Source: Thioclava sp. GXIMD4216 (lineage in GTDB: Bacteria; Pseudomonadota; Alphaproteobacteria; Rhodobacterales; Rhodobacteraceae). Taken from it: a DNA stretch of 64,000 nt. Below, piece by piece: positions 56,616 to 64,000 of this stretch; position 1 is the stretch's first letter; the number at the start of each line of letters is the position of its first letter. The DNA lies in NCBI RefSeq assembly GCF_037949285.1, contig NZ_CP149926.1, forward strand, positions 2,397,501 through 2,461,500, read 5' to 3'. Made by a program: the position numbers and the translations under genes. The notes beneath the pieces are model-generated. The model made no database searches. It saw nothing but the letters and a program-made list of their open reading frames with translations, and was not told the DNA's origin.

Positions 56616-56808
56616 TCAATCGTCCTTACAACACTACAAAAAGGAACCTAGCACGTACGCACACGCATAGGGCGGCATTTCCTCACAAATGGTCGTCAAA
56701 ACTGGTATAAAAAGCCTAAACAAAGTTAATCTTTGCGTCGCTTTCTTAAATTTTATCGTCGCGAAGCTTAAAGCGAGCCTAATTTACCCCCTTCTCCCCC
56801 AGCGTGTT

Positions 56809-56836
56809 TCGCAATTTGCATCGCAAAATGCAAATG
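56809..56836. repeat. Nested direct and inverted repeat in the XRE / oxidoreductase intergenic region
   Basis: Two adjoining 12-mers, TCGCAATTTGCA (56809-56820) and TCGCAAAATGCA (56821-56832), differ only at the central TT/AA. They overlap a perfect inverted repeat ATTTGCAT (56814-56821), CGCAAA, ATGCAAAT (56828-56835). The rest of the 330-nt gap (56616-56945) is unusually AT-rich for this genome and shows no gene. The repeat lies 110 nt before the oxidoreductase start and is a strong operator candidate. Confidence 0.6.
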
Positions 56837-56945
56837 TGTCAAAATTTTGGTTATACGTAATTCCAATACGAATCATTCTAAACCGCTTGCGCTGCGCGAC
56901 TCAGATTATAGGCTTGCCCGATCCCGAATGCGACGGAAGAGCCCT

Positions 56946-57920
56946 ATGAAAGCCTATCAAATTCACGACTTTTCTGCGGCGCCGCAGGTCCGCTCCCTGC
57001 CTGATCCGGTTCCCGCCGCAGGAGAGTTGAAAATCCGCATCCATGCCTGTGGTCTGAATTTCGCCGATCTGCTGATGATGCAGGGGCGTTATCAGGACAC
57101 CCCCGCCCCGCCCTTCACCTTGGGGCTGGAATGCGCGGGCGAGGTCGTAGGCTGCGGCGAAGGCACATCGACCCCGCTGGGCACGCGCGTTGTGATCTAT
57201 GCCGGTCAAGGGGGGCTGGCGGACTATGGCTGCTTCCCCGAAGAAAGCTGCATTCCGCTTGCGCAGGGCACATCCTATCTGGAGGCCGCGGGCCTGCTGA
57301 TCGCGCATGGCACCTCGCATCTTGCGCTGGACCGGAAGGCGGGCTTGCGTAGCGGCGAGACGCTGGCCGTCATCGGAGCGGCTGGCGGGGTCGGGCTGAC
57401 CGCCGTGGAAATCGGCGCAAGGCTTGGCGCAAAGGTCATTGCCGTGGCCCGCGGGGCAGAAAAATGCGCGGTGGCGCGCGCAGCAGGCGCGGCGATCACG
57501 CTGGATAGCGAAAGCGCCGACCTGAAAGCCCGCCTGAAAGAACTGGGCGGTGTGGATGTCGTGTATGATGCCGTGGGCGGCGCGTTGGGCGAGGCCGCAT
57601 TTCGCGCGCTCAAACCGGGCGGACGCTTTCTGCTGATCGGCTTTGCGGGCGGCACTCCGCCCGAATTGCCGCTGAATCACGCGCTGGTCAAGAACATCTC
57701 CATTCTCGGCCTTTATTGGGGCGGAATGCGGCAGATTGATCCGGAGATGTTCCGCAGCTCTGTCGAAGCCGTGATGCAAGATCACGCCAAGGGGCTGCTG
57801 ACCCCGCATATCTCGCATGTCTTCGATCTTGCCCAGATCGAGGAGGCCTTTGAAATGCTGCGCAGCCGCCGCTCGACCGGAAAGCTGGTCATCCGGATGG
57901 CACCTTCCACATCCGCGTGA
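56946..57920 (+). CDS. NADPH:quinone oxidoreductase family (zinc-independent MDR)
   Basis: 324 residues. The GroES-like N domain has KIRIHACGLNFADLLMMQGRYQ (quoted in part), with N-F-A-D-L-L typical of quinone oxidoreductases and no catalytic zinc Cys/His set. The Rossmann loop is AVIGAAGGVGLTAVEIGA, and FRALKPGGRFLLIGFAGG follows. It reduces quinones or enones with NADPH. ATG 56946 was chosen by family length; an upstream in-frame start would extend into the AT-rich leader. Confidence 0.92.
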   Translation: MKAYQIHDFSAAPQVRSLPDPVPAAGELKIRIHACGLNFADLLMMQGRYQDTPAPPFTLGLECAGEVVGCGEGTSTPLGTRVVIYAGQGGLADYGCFPEESCIPLAQGTSYLEAAGLLIAHGTSHLALDRKAGLRSGETLAVIGAAGGVGLTAVEIGARLGAKVIAVARGAEKCAVARAAGAAITLDSESADLKARLKELGGVDVVYDAVGGALGEAAFRALKPGGRFLLIGFAGGTPPELPLNHALVKNISILGLYWGGMRQIDPEMFRSSVEAVMQDHAKGLLTPHISHVFDLAQIEEAFEMLRSRRSTGKLVIRMAPSTSA

Positions 57921-58052
57921 AAAACTCTCCGGTTAACCTCTTTTCCGGCCAAAACCGCAGCGACTCTCTCTTGAAATGATCAGCAAGCCTGCCAATATCG
58001 GCAGACGACAAGCGTGCCACACGAGGCGCGCGCCGCTTCATGGAGGGATTTG

Positions 58053-58826
58053 ATGGCTGGTTTTAACACGATGCGCACCAATGCCGGTACGCGTCAGGCG
58101 CTGATCGACGAAGGTCTGCGCGCTCATATGAACAAGGTCTACGGGCTGATGTCGGCAGCGATGCTGATCACCGGGGTCGTGGCATGGGCGTTGGCCGGTC
58201 TTGCAATGACCAATGATCCGTCGATGGCCGTCGGCACCATGCGCAATGGCACCATGCTGACCCAGTTCGGCGCGCTACTTTACACCTCGCCGCTGAAATG
58301 GGTGGTGATGCTGGCCCCGCTGGCCGTGGTCTTCCTGTTCTCGGCCACGATCCACCGCATGTCGGTTGGTGCGGCGCAGCTGGTGTTCTGGGTCTATGCC
58401 GCCCTTGTCGGTGCCTCGATCTCGTCGATCTTCCTTGTCTTCACCGGCGTTTCCATTGCGCAGACCTTCCTCGTGACGGCCATCGCCTTCGCGTCGCTCT
58501 CGCTTTATGGCTACACCACCAAACGTAACCTGTCGGCTATGGGTTCGTTCCTGATGATGGGTCTGATCGGCCTCATCGTGGCCTCGATCGTCAACATCTT
58601 CATCGCCAGCTCGGCGCTTGCCTTTGCGGTGTCCGTGCTGGGCGTGCTGATCTTCGCGGGCCTCACCGCCTATGACACCCAGAAGATCAAAGCGACCTAT
58701 ATCGAAATGGCCCATTCGGGCGAGGACTTCCTTGGCAAAGCGGCCATCATGGGGGCGCTGAGCCTCTATCTGGACTTCCTCAACCTGTTCATGATGCTCT
58801 TGCAGCTCATGGGGAACCGCGACTAA
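58053..58826 (+). CDS. Bax inhibitor-1 (YccA/YbhL) family membrane protein
   Basis: 257 residues with seven membrane segments. The family C-terminal pattern FAGLTAYDTQKIKATY (Asp of the calcium/pH-sensing pair) and ALSLYLDFLNLFMMLLQL are present. Members act as calcium leak channels or interact with FtsH, but the role in this group is not established. Start ATG 58053 has GGAGGGA 6 nt upstream. A hairpin follows the gene. Confidence 0.94.
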   Translation: MAGFNTMRTNAGTRQALIDEGLRAHMNKVYGLMSAAMLITGVVAWALAGLAMTNDPSMAVGTMRNGTMLTQFGALLYTSPLKWVVMLAPLAVVFLFSATIHRMSVGAAQLVFWVYAALVGASISSIFLVFTGVSIAQTFLVTAIAFASLSLYGYTTKRNLSAMGSFLMMGLIGLIVASIVNIFIASSALAFAVSVLGVLIFAGLTAYDTQKIKATYIEMAHSGEDFLGKAAIMGALSLYLDFLNLFMMLLQLMGNRD

Positions 58827-58864
58827 GGCGCCTACCTGCCTGTCTCGGCCGGAAAGCCAATAGC

Positions 58865-58892
58865 GCAGCCGCCGATCTTCGGCGGCTGCTTT
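58865..58892 (+). terminator. Hairpin terminator after the Bax-inhibitor-1 gene
   Basis: Perfect 11-bp stem gcagccgccga (58865-58875) with tcggcggctgc (58879-58889), 3-nt loop, followed by only TTT. It lies 38 nt beyond the stop. Confidence 0.7.
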
Positions 58893-58986
58893 CATATCTA
58901 GCCACCCCTCCCCCTTTCCCCTGCCTGCCAGAAGGCCCTGCGAAACCGCCTTCAAAGGGCCATTGTCAGCCGCTATCATTCGGGTC

Positions 58987-61491
58987 ATGGAAATCGTTAT
59001 CATCGTCGCGGTCATCGCATCGCTTTTCTTTGTGATCGGCATTGCCGAACCTCTGGCCGCGCGTTTGCGCCTGCCCTATTCCGTGATCATCGCGCTGCTG
59101 GGTATCCTGATCGGCAGCGCTGCCATCTTCTTCTTGCAGACCACCCTGACCGACGCGCTGAACCCGCTGGCCGAGGCGATCCTGAATTTGCCGATCAGGG
59201 CGAATGTCTTCCTCTATATCTTCCTGCCGCTCTTGCTGTTTCAGGTCACGCTGGGCATGAACCTGCGACGGATGCTGGATGACTGGGTGCCCATTCTGGT
59301 CATGGCCGTGGTGGCGGTGGTGGTGGCGACACTCTCGGTGGGCTATGCGCTGTCCTATACCTCCAGCCTGCCGCTGGCCGCCTGCCTTCTGGTCGGCGCC
59401 ATTGTCTCGACCACGGACCCTTCGGCTGTGGTCAGCATCTTCCGCTCGCTTTCGGCCCCGCAACGCTTGGCGCGGATCATCGAAGGCGAGAGCCTGCTGA
59501 ACGATGCCGCCGCCATCGCGCTTTTCGGGCTGTTTGTCAGCTATGTCATGCTGGGAGTACCGGACCCCAAACTGGGCGAGGCGCTTGGCCGCTTTCCGAT
59601 GCTGATCGCCGGAGGCGTCATGACGGGCTGGATCCTGTCGCAGATCGGCCTGCGGATCATGGGCCTGTTTCCACGCTATGAACAGGCCCAGATGTCGATT
59701 TCGGTCGCGCTGCCCTATCTGGCCTATATCATCGCCGAACAGCTTATCGGGGCCTCGGGGGTGATTGCGGTTGTCGCCGCCGGGCTGACGCTCAATCTGG
59801 CGGGCCCGCGCCGGATCGAGCCGACGACATGGACCAATATGCGAGAGACATGGGATCTGGTGGCGCATTGGGCAGGGGCGCTGATCTTCATTCTCGCCGC
59901 GCTGCTGATCCCGCGGCTGCTTGAAGGCACGACAGTCACCGACTTCCTGCTGATCGGGGTCGTGGTGCTTGCCGCCATTCTGGCGCGTGCGGTGATCCTG
60001 TTCGGCCTGCTGCCGGTGCTGACCCTGCTGCGCCTTTCGCCGGTCGTGGAACGCCCCTATCGGGTGGCTATCCTGTGGGGCGGGCTGCGCGGCGCGGTCA
60101 CATTGGCGCTGGCGCTGGCGGTCACCGAAAACGCGCTGGTCCCTGTCGAGATCAAGCGCGTGGTCGGTATTCTGGCCACCGGCTTCACCCTGTTCACCCT
60201 GATCGTGCAAGGGACAACCCTGCGCAGCGTGATCGGGCGGCTGGGGCTGGACAAGCTGTCCCCGCTGGATCAGGCGCTGGCCAATCAGGTGATCGCCGTT
60301 TCACTGCAAACCGTGCGGGAAGATGTCGCCAAATCCAGCGACAACTACAAGCTGAACCACGAGATCGTGCGGGCCGAGGCCAAGCGCTTCGGCGAGCGGC
60401 TGGACGAGGTCGTGCGCTCGGCCGAGGCCGGTGCCAATATCCTTGACCGTGACCGCATCACGCTGGGTCTGATCGCCTTGGCGGGGTTCGAGCGCGAACA
60501 GGTGCTGATCCGCCTGCGCGACCGCTCGATTTCCGCGCGCATCGGCGAGGCCGCGCTGAGCCAGACCGACCATCTGATCGAGGGCGCCCGCACGCATGGC
60601 CGGACCGGCTATCAACGTGCCGCCCGACGCGCGGTGTCTTACGGGCGCGCCTTCCGCATCGCAAGCTTCCTGCATAACCGCGCGCATTTCTCCGCCCCGC
60701 TGGCCCTGCTGACCGCCGACCGTTTCGAACGCCTGATCTCGGAACGGATGATCCTGCGTGATCTGGACACCTTCATCGACGCCCGCATCCGCCGGATCCA
60801 CGGGCGTCGCGTGGCCGACCTTCTGCGCGAATTGCTGGGCCGTCGGGTGGAAAATATCGAAACCGCCCTCTTCGGCCTGAGGCTGCAATATCCCGGCTAT
60901 GCCGAGGAACTGGAGCGCCGCCTGATCCGCCGCACCGCGTTGCGGATGGAAGAGCGCGAATATAACATCATGCATGAGGACGGCCTGATCAGCGAGGAAG
61001 TCTTCATTTCGCTGATACAGGATATCTCGGCGCGCAGGCTTCAGGCCGAAGAGCGCCCGATGCTGGATCTACAGGTGCAGCGGGCCGATATCCTGCGCCG
61101 GATGCGACTGTTCGAGGATCTCGACGACGCGGTGCGCAAACCTCTGGGCCGCAGCCTGCGCACGCGCTATTTCGACCCAGGCGACAAGATCATGCGCAAG
61201 GAAAGCCATGCCCGCAGCGTCTTCTTTATCGCCTCCGGCGCGGTCGAGCTTGAAACCGCGGGGCAGATCTCGCGTCTGGGCCGTGGCGACATGTTCGGCG
61301 AACTGGCTCTGCTGACAGGCAAGCCGCGCCGCACCGATGTGCGCGCGATCACGCCCTCGACCATTCTGGAACTCGACGAGAAACGCTTCCGTAAACTGAT
61401 GCGCCGCAGTCCCGCGATCCGCGAAGCGGCAAAGATTGCGGCCGCCAAACGCGGGGTCTCTATCGACGCGCTGCTGGAGGAAACAAGCTGA
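58987..61491 (+). CDS. Na+/H+ antiporter (CPA1) fused to cyclic-nucleotide-binding domain
   Basis: 834 residues. Residues 1-420 hold about twelve membrane segments of a CPA1/NhaP antiporter: VGAIVSTTDPSAVVSIF and ESLLNDAAAIALFGLF carry the conserved acidic residues of ion exchange. A long helical, Arg-rich cytoplasmic region (about 430-700) follows. The last ~130 residues are a cNMP-binding domain with RGDMFGELALLTGKPRRTDV, in which the FGELAL and R-R phosphate cassette are visible. A cyclic nucleotide could gate transport. ATG 58987 gives MEIVIIVAV; it has no clear Shine-Dalgarno, and a TTG 24 nt upstream is the alternative. Confidence 0.9.
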   Translation: MEIVIIVAVIASLFFVIGIAEPLAARLRLPYSVIIALLGILIGSAAIFFLQTTLTDALNPLAEAILNLPIRANVFLYIFLPLLLFQVTLGMNLRRMLDDWVPILVMAVVAVVVATLSVGYALSYTSSLPLAACLLVGAIVSTTDPSAVVSIFRSLSAPQRLARIIEGESLLNDAAAIALFGLFVSYVMLGVPDPKLGEALGRFPMLIAGGVMTGWILSQIGLRIMGLFPRYEQAQMSISVALPYLAYIIAEQLIGASGVIAVVAAGLTLNLAGPRRIEPTTWTNMRETWDLVAHWAGALIFILAALLIPRLLEGTTVTDFLLIGVVVLAAILARAVILFGLLPVLTLLRLSPVVERPYRVAILWGGLRGAVTLALALAVTENALVPVEIKRVVGILATGFTLFTLIVQGTTLRSVIGRLGLDKLSPLDQALANQVIAVSLQTVREDVAKSSDNYKLNHEIVRAEAKRFGERLDEVVRSAEAGANILDRDRITLGLIALAGFEREQVLIRLRDRSISARIGEAALSQTDHLIEGARTHGRTGYQRAARRAVSYGRAFRIASFLHNRAHFSAPLALLTADRFERLISERMILRDLDTFIDARIRRIHGRRVADLLRELLGRRVENIETALFGLRLQYPGYAEELERRLIRRTALRMEEREYNIMHEDGLISEEVFISLIQDISARRLQAEERPMLDLQVQRADILRRMRLFEDLDDAVRKPLGRSLRTRYFDPGDKIMRKESHARSVFFIASGAVELETAGQISRLGRGDMFGELALLTGKPRRTDVRAITPSTILELDEKRFRKLMRRSPAIREAAKIAAAKRGVSIDALLEETS

Positions 61492-61568
61492 GGGCGCTTT
61501 GCGACCTGACCCTTTGCGCCGTAAGCTGAGGCCGCAGCGGGGATGTGCCGGACACATGCCCGCCGCCC

Positions 61569-62504
61569 TCAGGCCGCGCGCAAGACAACAAGATAGTCGG
61601 TCAGCGCGTAGCGTCTGACGGGGAGGGTTGCCTCGATGGCGGCGAGCACGTCCTCGGGGCGATGTGTGGCAAAGACGCCGCTGACCGGCAGCTGCAACAG
61701 CGCCTGTTCCATCACGATCACCTTGCCATGCCGATAGCGGCCAAGGTCGTCCAGAACCCTGCCCAAAGGCTGATCCTCGAAAATGAACCGCCCCGACATC
61801 CAGGCATTTCCGGTCTGCGGGCTCCATTGTTGGCGTGCACCCCAGTGATGGCCCTCCAGCAGCACCTGCTGGTGCCTGCCAATCTTCAGATCGCCCGCAT
61901 GGGGATGCGCCAGACGGGCCTCGCCCTCCTGCACACTTACGGCCAGCGCATGTTTCCAAAGATGCAGCTGATACGCCCCTGCCCCCGCCTGCAAGCTGAC
62001 ATGCCCGGCTTTCAGATGCAGCAGCGACGCGTTCTCGGCCACGCGGAACCGCGCGCGGCCCTGACGCAGACGCAGCCAGCCGCCGCCGTGATCTTCGGCG
62101 GCAAGCGCTGTTCCGGCATCCAGATCCACTGCGGTGCCACCGCTGAGCTGCGCCGAACGGATTTCCCCGATTCCGGTCTCCTGCAGGACCGGCGCGGCCA
62201 TGCGGTGGTGCACATAGCCCAGCCCTGCCGCCGCAAACCCTGCCGCCAGACCTGACGAAAGAAAGGCCCGTCGACTGGCGCTGACCGGCCTTCGGAACAC
62301 CGGAGCCGGAAGATCCTTCACATCATCCAGAGCCCGCCAGACATCCCAAAGGGCCTCGAACTCGGCACGATGCGCAGGATCTTTGGCCAACCAATGCGCC
62401 GCAGCCTGCCGGTCCTGTTCTGTCGCCTCTTTGGAATGGAGCGTCACAAACCAATGAAGGGCCTCGGATTTCACAGCGTTCTCTTCCTTCATGACATGCG
62501 TCAC
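61569..62504 (-). CDS. FecR-family anti-sigma factor
   Basis: 311 residues. The N-terminal DUF4880-type cytoplasmic region (AAAHWLAKDPAHRAEFEALW) binds the sigma factor in this family. One membrane segment (about 85-103, SSGLAAGFAAAGLGYVHH) follows after SRRAFL, and the periplasmic FecR domain contains LSGGTAVDLDAGTALA and GRARFRVAENAS. The C-terminal region with PLGRVLDDLGRYRHGKV resembles the secretin/TonB N-terminal fold seen in FecR. It relays ligand binding by the receptor to the sigma factor. It starts 9 nt after the sigma-factor gene. Confidence 0.9.
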   Translation of the reverse strand: MTHVMKEENAVKSEALHWFVTLHSKEATEQDRQAAAHWLAKDPAHRAEFEALWDVWRALDDVKDLPAPVFRRPVSASRRAFLSSGLAAGFAAAGLGYVHHRMAAPVLQETGIGEIRSAQLSGGTAVDLDAGTALAAEDHGGGWLRLRQGRARFRVAENASLLHLKAGHVSLQAGAGAYQLHLWKHALAVSVQEGEARLAHPHAGDLKIGRHQQVLLEGHHWGARQQWSPQTGNAWMSGRFIFEDQPLGRVLDDLGRYRHGKVIVMEQALLQLPVSGVFATHRPEDVLAAIEATLPVRRYALTDYLVVLRAA

Positions 62505-62513
62505 ATCCGTGTC

Positions 62514-63035
62514 CTAATCTTCCTGTAGATCGCCTGCCAATTCGTCACGGCATCGCTGCAAGGATTTCATCACCAGTTTCTCGACGGCGCTGCGGCTGAT
62601 CCCCATTTCCGCAGCCACCTCCGAATGCGACAACCCGTCGAACTTATGGAGCGTGAACGCCTGCCTTTGCCGCGGTGGCAGGGACGCAATCACCCTTTGC
62701 AGCCTGCGCAGCCTTTGCGCGTAATCATAGACCTGTTCCGTCGAGGGCGCGTGGCGGCTTTGGGTCTCCATCTCCGGTGCGGTTTCGTATCGCACCCGCG
62801 TGCTATGCGCCCGTAGGAAGTCATTCGCGACGTTATTGACCACGCTATGGACGAAGGAAGCCGGATGCGCGACATGCGAGGCGTCCCCTAACCGCTGGAG
62901 CTTGAACCAGCTTTCCTGAAGGACATCTTCCGCATCCGCAGGACTGCCCAACCTTGCCGCCACCCGCCGCGTTATCGCCCGATAGTTGGACAGAAAAACC
63001 CCGAGTATCTTTCGACGGGAGAGATCATCCGGCAT
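62514..63035 (-). CDS. FecI-like ECF sigma factor
   Basis: 173 residues. Region 2: SPADAEDVLQESWFKLQRLGD and ASFVHSVVNNVANDFLRAHS (quoted in part). Region 4: LPPRQRQAFTLHKFDGLSHSEVA with the HTH continuing AAEMGISRSAVEKLVMKSL (quoted in part). It directs transcription of a TonB-dependent receptor gene when FecR signals. ATG 63035 (MPDDLSRRKILG) was chosen for family length. The gene upstream is the receptor itself, 228 nt away; that gap contains CTTAT-c-ATAAG at 63176-63186. Confidence 0.9.
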   Translation of the reverse strand: MPDDLSRRKILGVFLSNYRAITRRVAARLGSPADAEDVLQESWFKLQRLGDASHVAHPASFVHSVVNNVANDFLRAHSTRVRYETAPEMETQSRHAPSTEQVYDYAQRLRRLQRVIASLPPRQRQAFTLHKFDGLSHSEVAAEMGISRSAVEKLVMKSLQRCRDELAGDLQED

Positions 63036-63263
63036 GGCACAATCGCCCTGACGCGCCCCCCTGAGAAAGGGACACGACACCCGACACGGACCTGCCTGAA
63101 GATGCAAGGAAGCTGGACACCAGAACACCCGAATGTTTGAAGTGGCGTCAGGCTCCTCCGGTTTCTATGGGCTACCTTATCATAAGCCTATTTGCAAGAT
63201 TTTCGACCGAAATTCCCGACAAAAACACTCTGACAGGCACTCTGCCATGCCCCGGCATTCCGG

Positions 63264-64000
63264 TCAGAAATCAAGCGATGCCGAGATAAAGTAGGTGCGG
63301 GAATCCTCGGTGTAATCTGCATCGGTGTCGGGCTGTTCATCAAAGATATTATTGACCCCTGCTTTCAGCGAGGCATGGTCCGTCAGGGTGTATTTGGCCA
63401 GAACATTGGCCACGGTATAGGCCGGAATACGTTCTTCACCGCTGCTATCCTCGCCGGTCACTTCAACCTGCTTGCCATAATGGTCAATCGAGCCGGTCAG
63501 CATCAGCCGGTCCGTCGCCTGCCATGACAGTTCCGTATGGATCTTGATATCGGGCTCTTCCGAAAGCACCGACCCGCTTGCAAGGTCTTTGGATTCAAGC
63601 AGTTTCGAGAATGTGGTATTCCATTGCAGCCTGTCGCTCAGCGCATAGTTCAGATTGCCCTGTATCCCGCTCGTGCGGGCTTCGTTGACATTGACATATT
63701 GTTTGACCCGCACACCGTTGAACGTGCCGATCTCGTTGCCCTGAATGCGGTTGGTAATGTTATTGAGGAAACCGCTGACGCTGCCGGTGATCGGCCCCTG
63801 ATCATAATAGAAACCGGCCATGTAATTGGTGGCCAGTTCCGGCTTGAGATCGTCATTTCCCAGCCAGTAGGTCATGATGCCGCGATTGGCCTTATATTCG
63901 GCATAGAGGTAATCTTCATTCGACTGGCGCAGATTGGGTGCCTTGAAGCTCTTGCCGATCCCCGCTTTGAAGGTCAGCGCATCAGTGATGTCATAGGCCG
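63264..64000 (-). CDS. TonB-dependent outer-membrane receptor, C-terminal part (5' end outside the window)
   Basis: About 245 residues of the beta-barrel are visible; the frame is open to the window edge, and the ATG at 63875 is internal. FKAPNLRQSNEDYLYAEYK and LGNDDLKPELATNY match the conserved FKAPNLRQ and LGNPDLKPE of FepA/CirA-type receptors. The protein ends SASLDF, with the C-terminal Phe needed for outer-membrane assembly. With the FecI/FecR-like genes just downstream, it is probably a ferric-siderophore or haem receptor with autoregulated expression. Ligand unknown. Confidence 0.9.
   Translation of the reverse strand, partial: AYDITDALTFKAGIGKSFKAPNLRQSNEDYLYAEYKANRGIMTYWLGNDDLKPELATNYMAGFYYDQGPITGSVSGFLNNITNRIQGNEIGTFNGVRVKQYVNVNEARTSGIQGNLNYALSDRLQWNTTFSKLLESKDLASGSVLSEEPDIKIHTELSWQATDRLMLTGSIDHYGKQVEVTGEDSSGEERIPAYTVANVLAKYTLTDHASLKAGVNNIFDEQPDTDADYTEDSRTYFISASLDF

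Overview
The window is about 64 kb of GC-rich (roughly 60% or more by eye), densely coded chromosome. It looks like a member of the Rhodobacterales (Rhodobacter/Roseobacter group, Alphaproteobacteria). Pointers are a short prolyl-tRNA synthetase without the editing insert, a single LolC/E-type permease beside LolD, the perM-hdaA-ppk-ppx order, a Hint-domain protein, an hsp20-DUF1150 pair, two-subunit glycyl-tRNA synthetase with a small exported protein gene between the subunits, and a FolB with a long C-terminal extension. No tRNA, rRNA, insertion sequence, prophage or CRISPR array was seen. Almost everything is core housekeeping sequence.

Layout. 1-2.3 kb: 3' part of thrS, a cold-shock gene with a 230-nt leader, a small XRE regulator. 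1.9-8.4 kb (mostly minus strand): lolC/E-lolD-arsC-like operon, a secreted di-haem peroxidase, a divergent membrane-anchored putative LAS-type metallopeptidase, proS and a small secreted protein. 8.5-14.2 kb (plus): AI-2E family permease, hdaA, ppk, ppx, i.e. replication control next to polyphosphate synthesis and degradation. 14.2-16.6 kb (minus): an EEP-family hydrolase, a TerB-DnaJ protein, an Lrp regulator divergent from trxB. 18-25.5 kb: Hint protein, hsp20-DUF1150, DUF465, purE-purK, a hydrolase/isomerase pair, prs, an EamA transporter. 25.4-32 kb (minus): threonine aldolase, YcgN-like protein, ribF, MaoC hydratase, HAD hydrolase, TauE/SafE permease, guanine deaminase.

32-38 kb (plus): mgtE, 5-formyl-THF cyclo-ligase, YmdB-type phosphodiesterase, an SLC13/TrkA-C permease, a lipoprotein, yebC. 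38-42 kb holds two regulator-exporter pairs, pecS/pecM-like (MarR plus EamA) and MocR plus EamA, each with visible palindromic sites in the divergent intergenic region. 42-46.7 kb: NUDIX hydrolase, the folB-folP-glmM operon, a SleB-type cell-wall hydrolase. 47-53 kb (minus): glyQ, small exported protein, glyS, a PPDK paralogue. 53-58.8 kb: an exported SPOR/peptidoglycan-binding/pseudo-trypsin protein, a hisN-type phosphatase, an XRE regulator divergent from a quinone oxidoreductase with a striking repeat between them, a Bax-inhibitor-1 protein. 59-61.5 kb: a Na+/H+ antiporter fused to a cyclic-nucleotide-binding domain. 61.5-64 kb (minus): a TonB-dependent receptor (cut by the window end), FecI-like sigma factor and FecR-like anti-sigma factor, an iron-uptake signalling unit.

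I did not find a clearly new multi-gene system. The most useful leads are the membrane-anchored putative LAS metallopeptidase (5608-6384), the secreted trypsin-fold protein that has lost its catalytic His and Ser (53270-55207), the unassigned C-terminal half of FolB, and several sharply defined palindromic operators.
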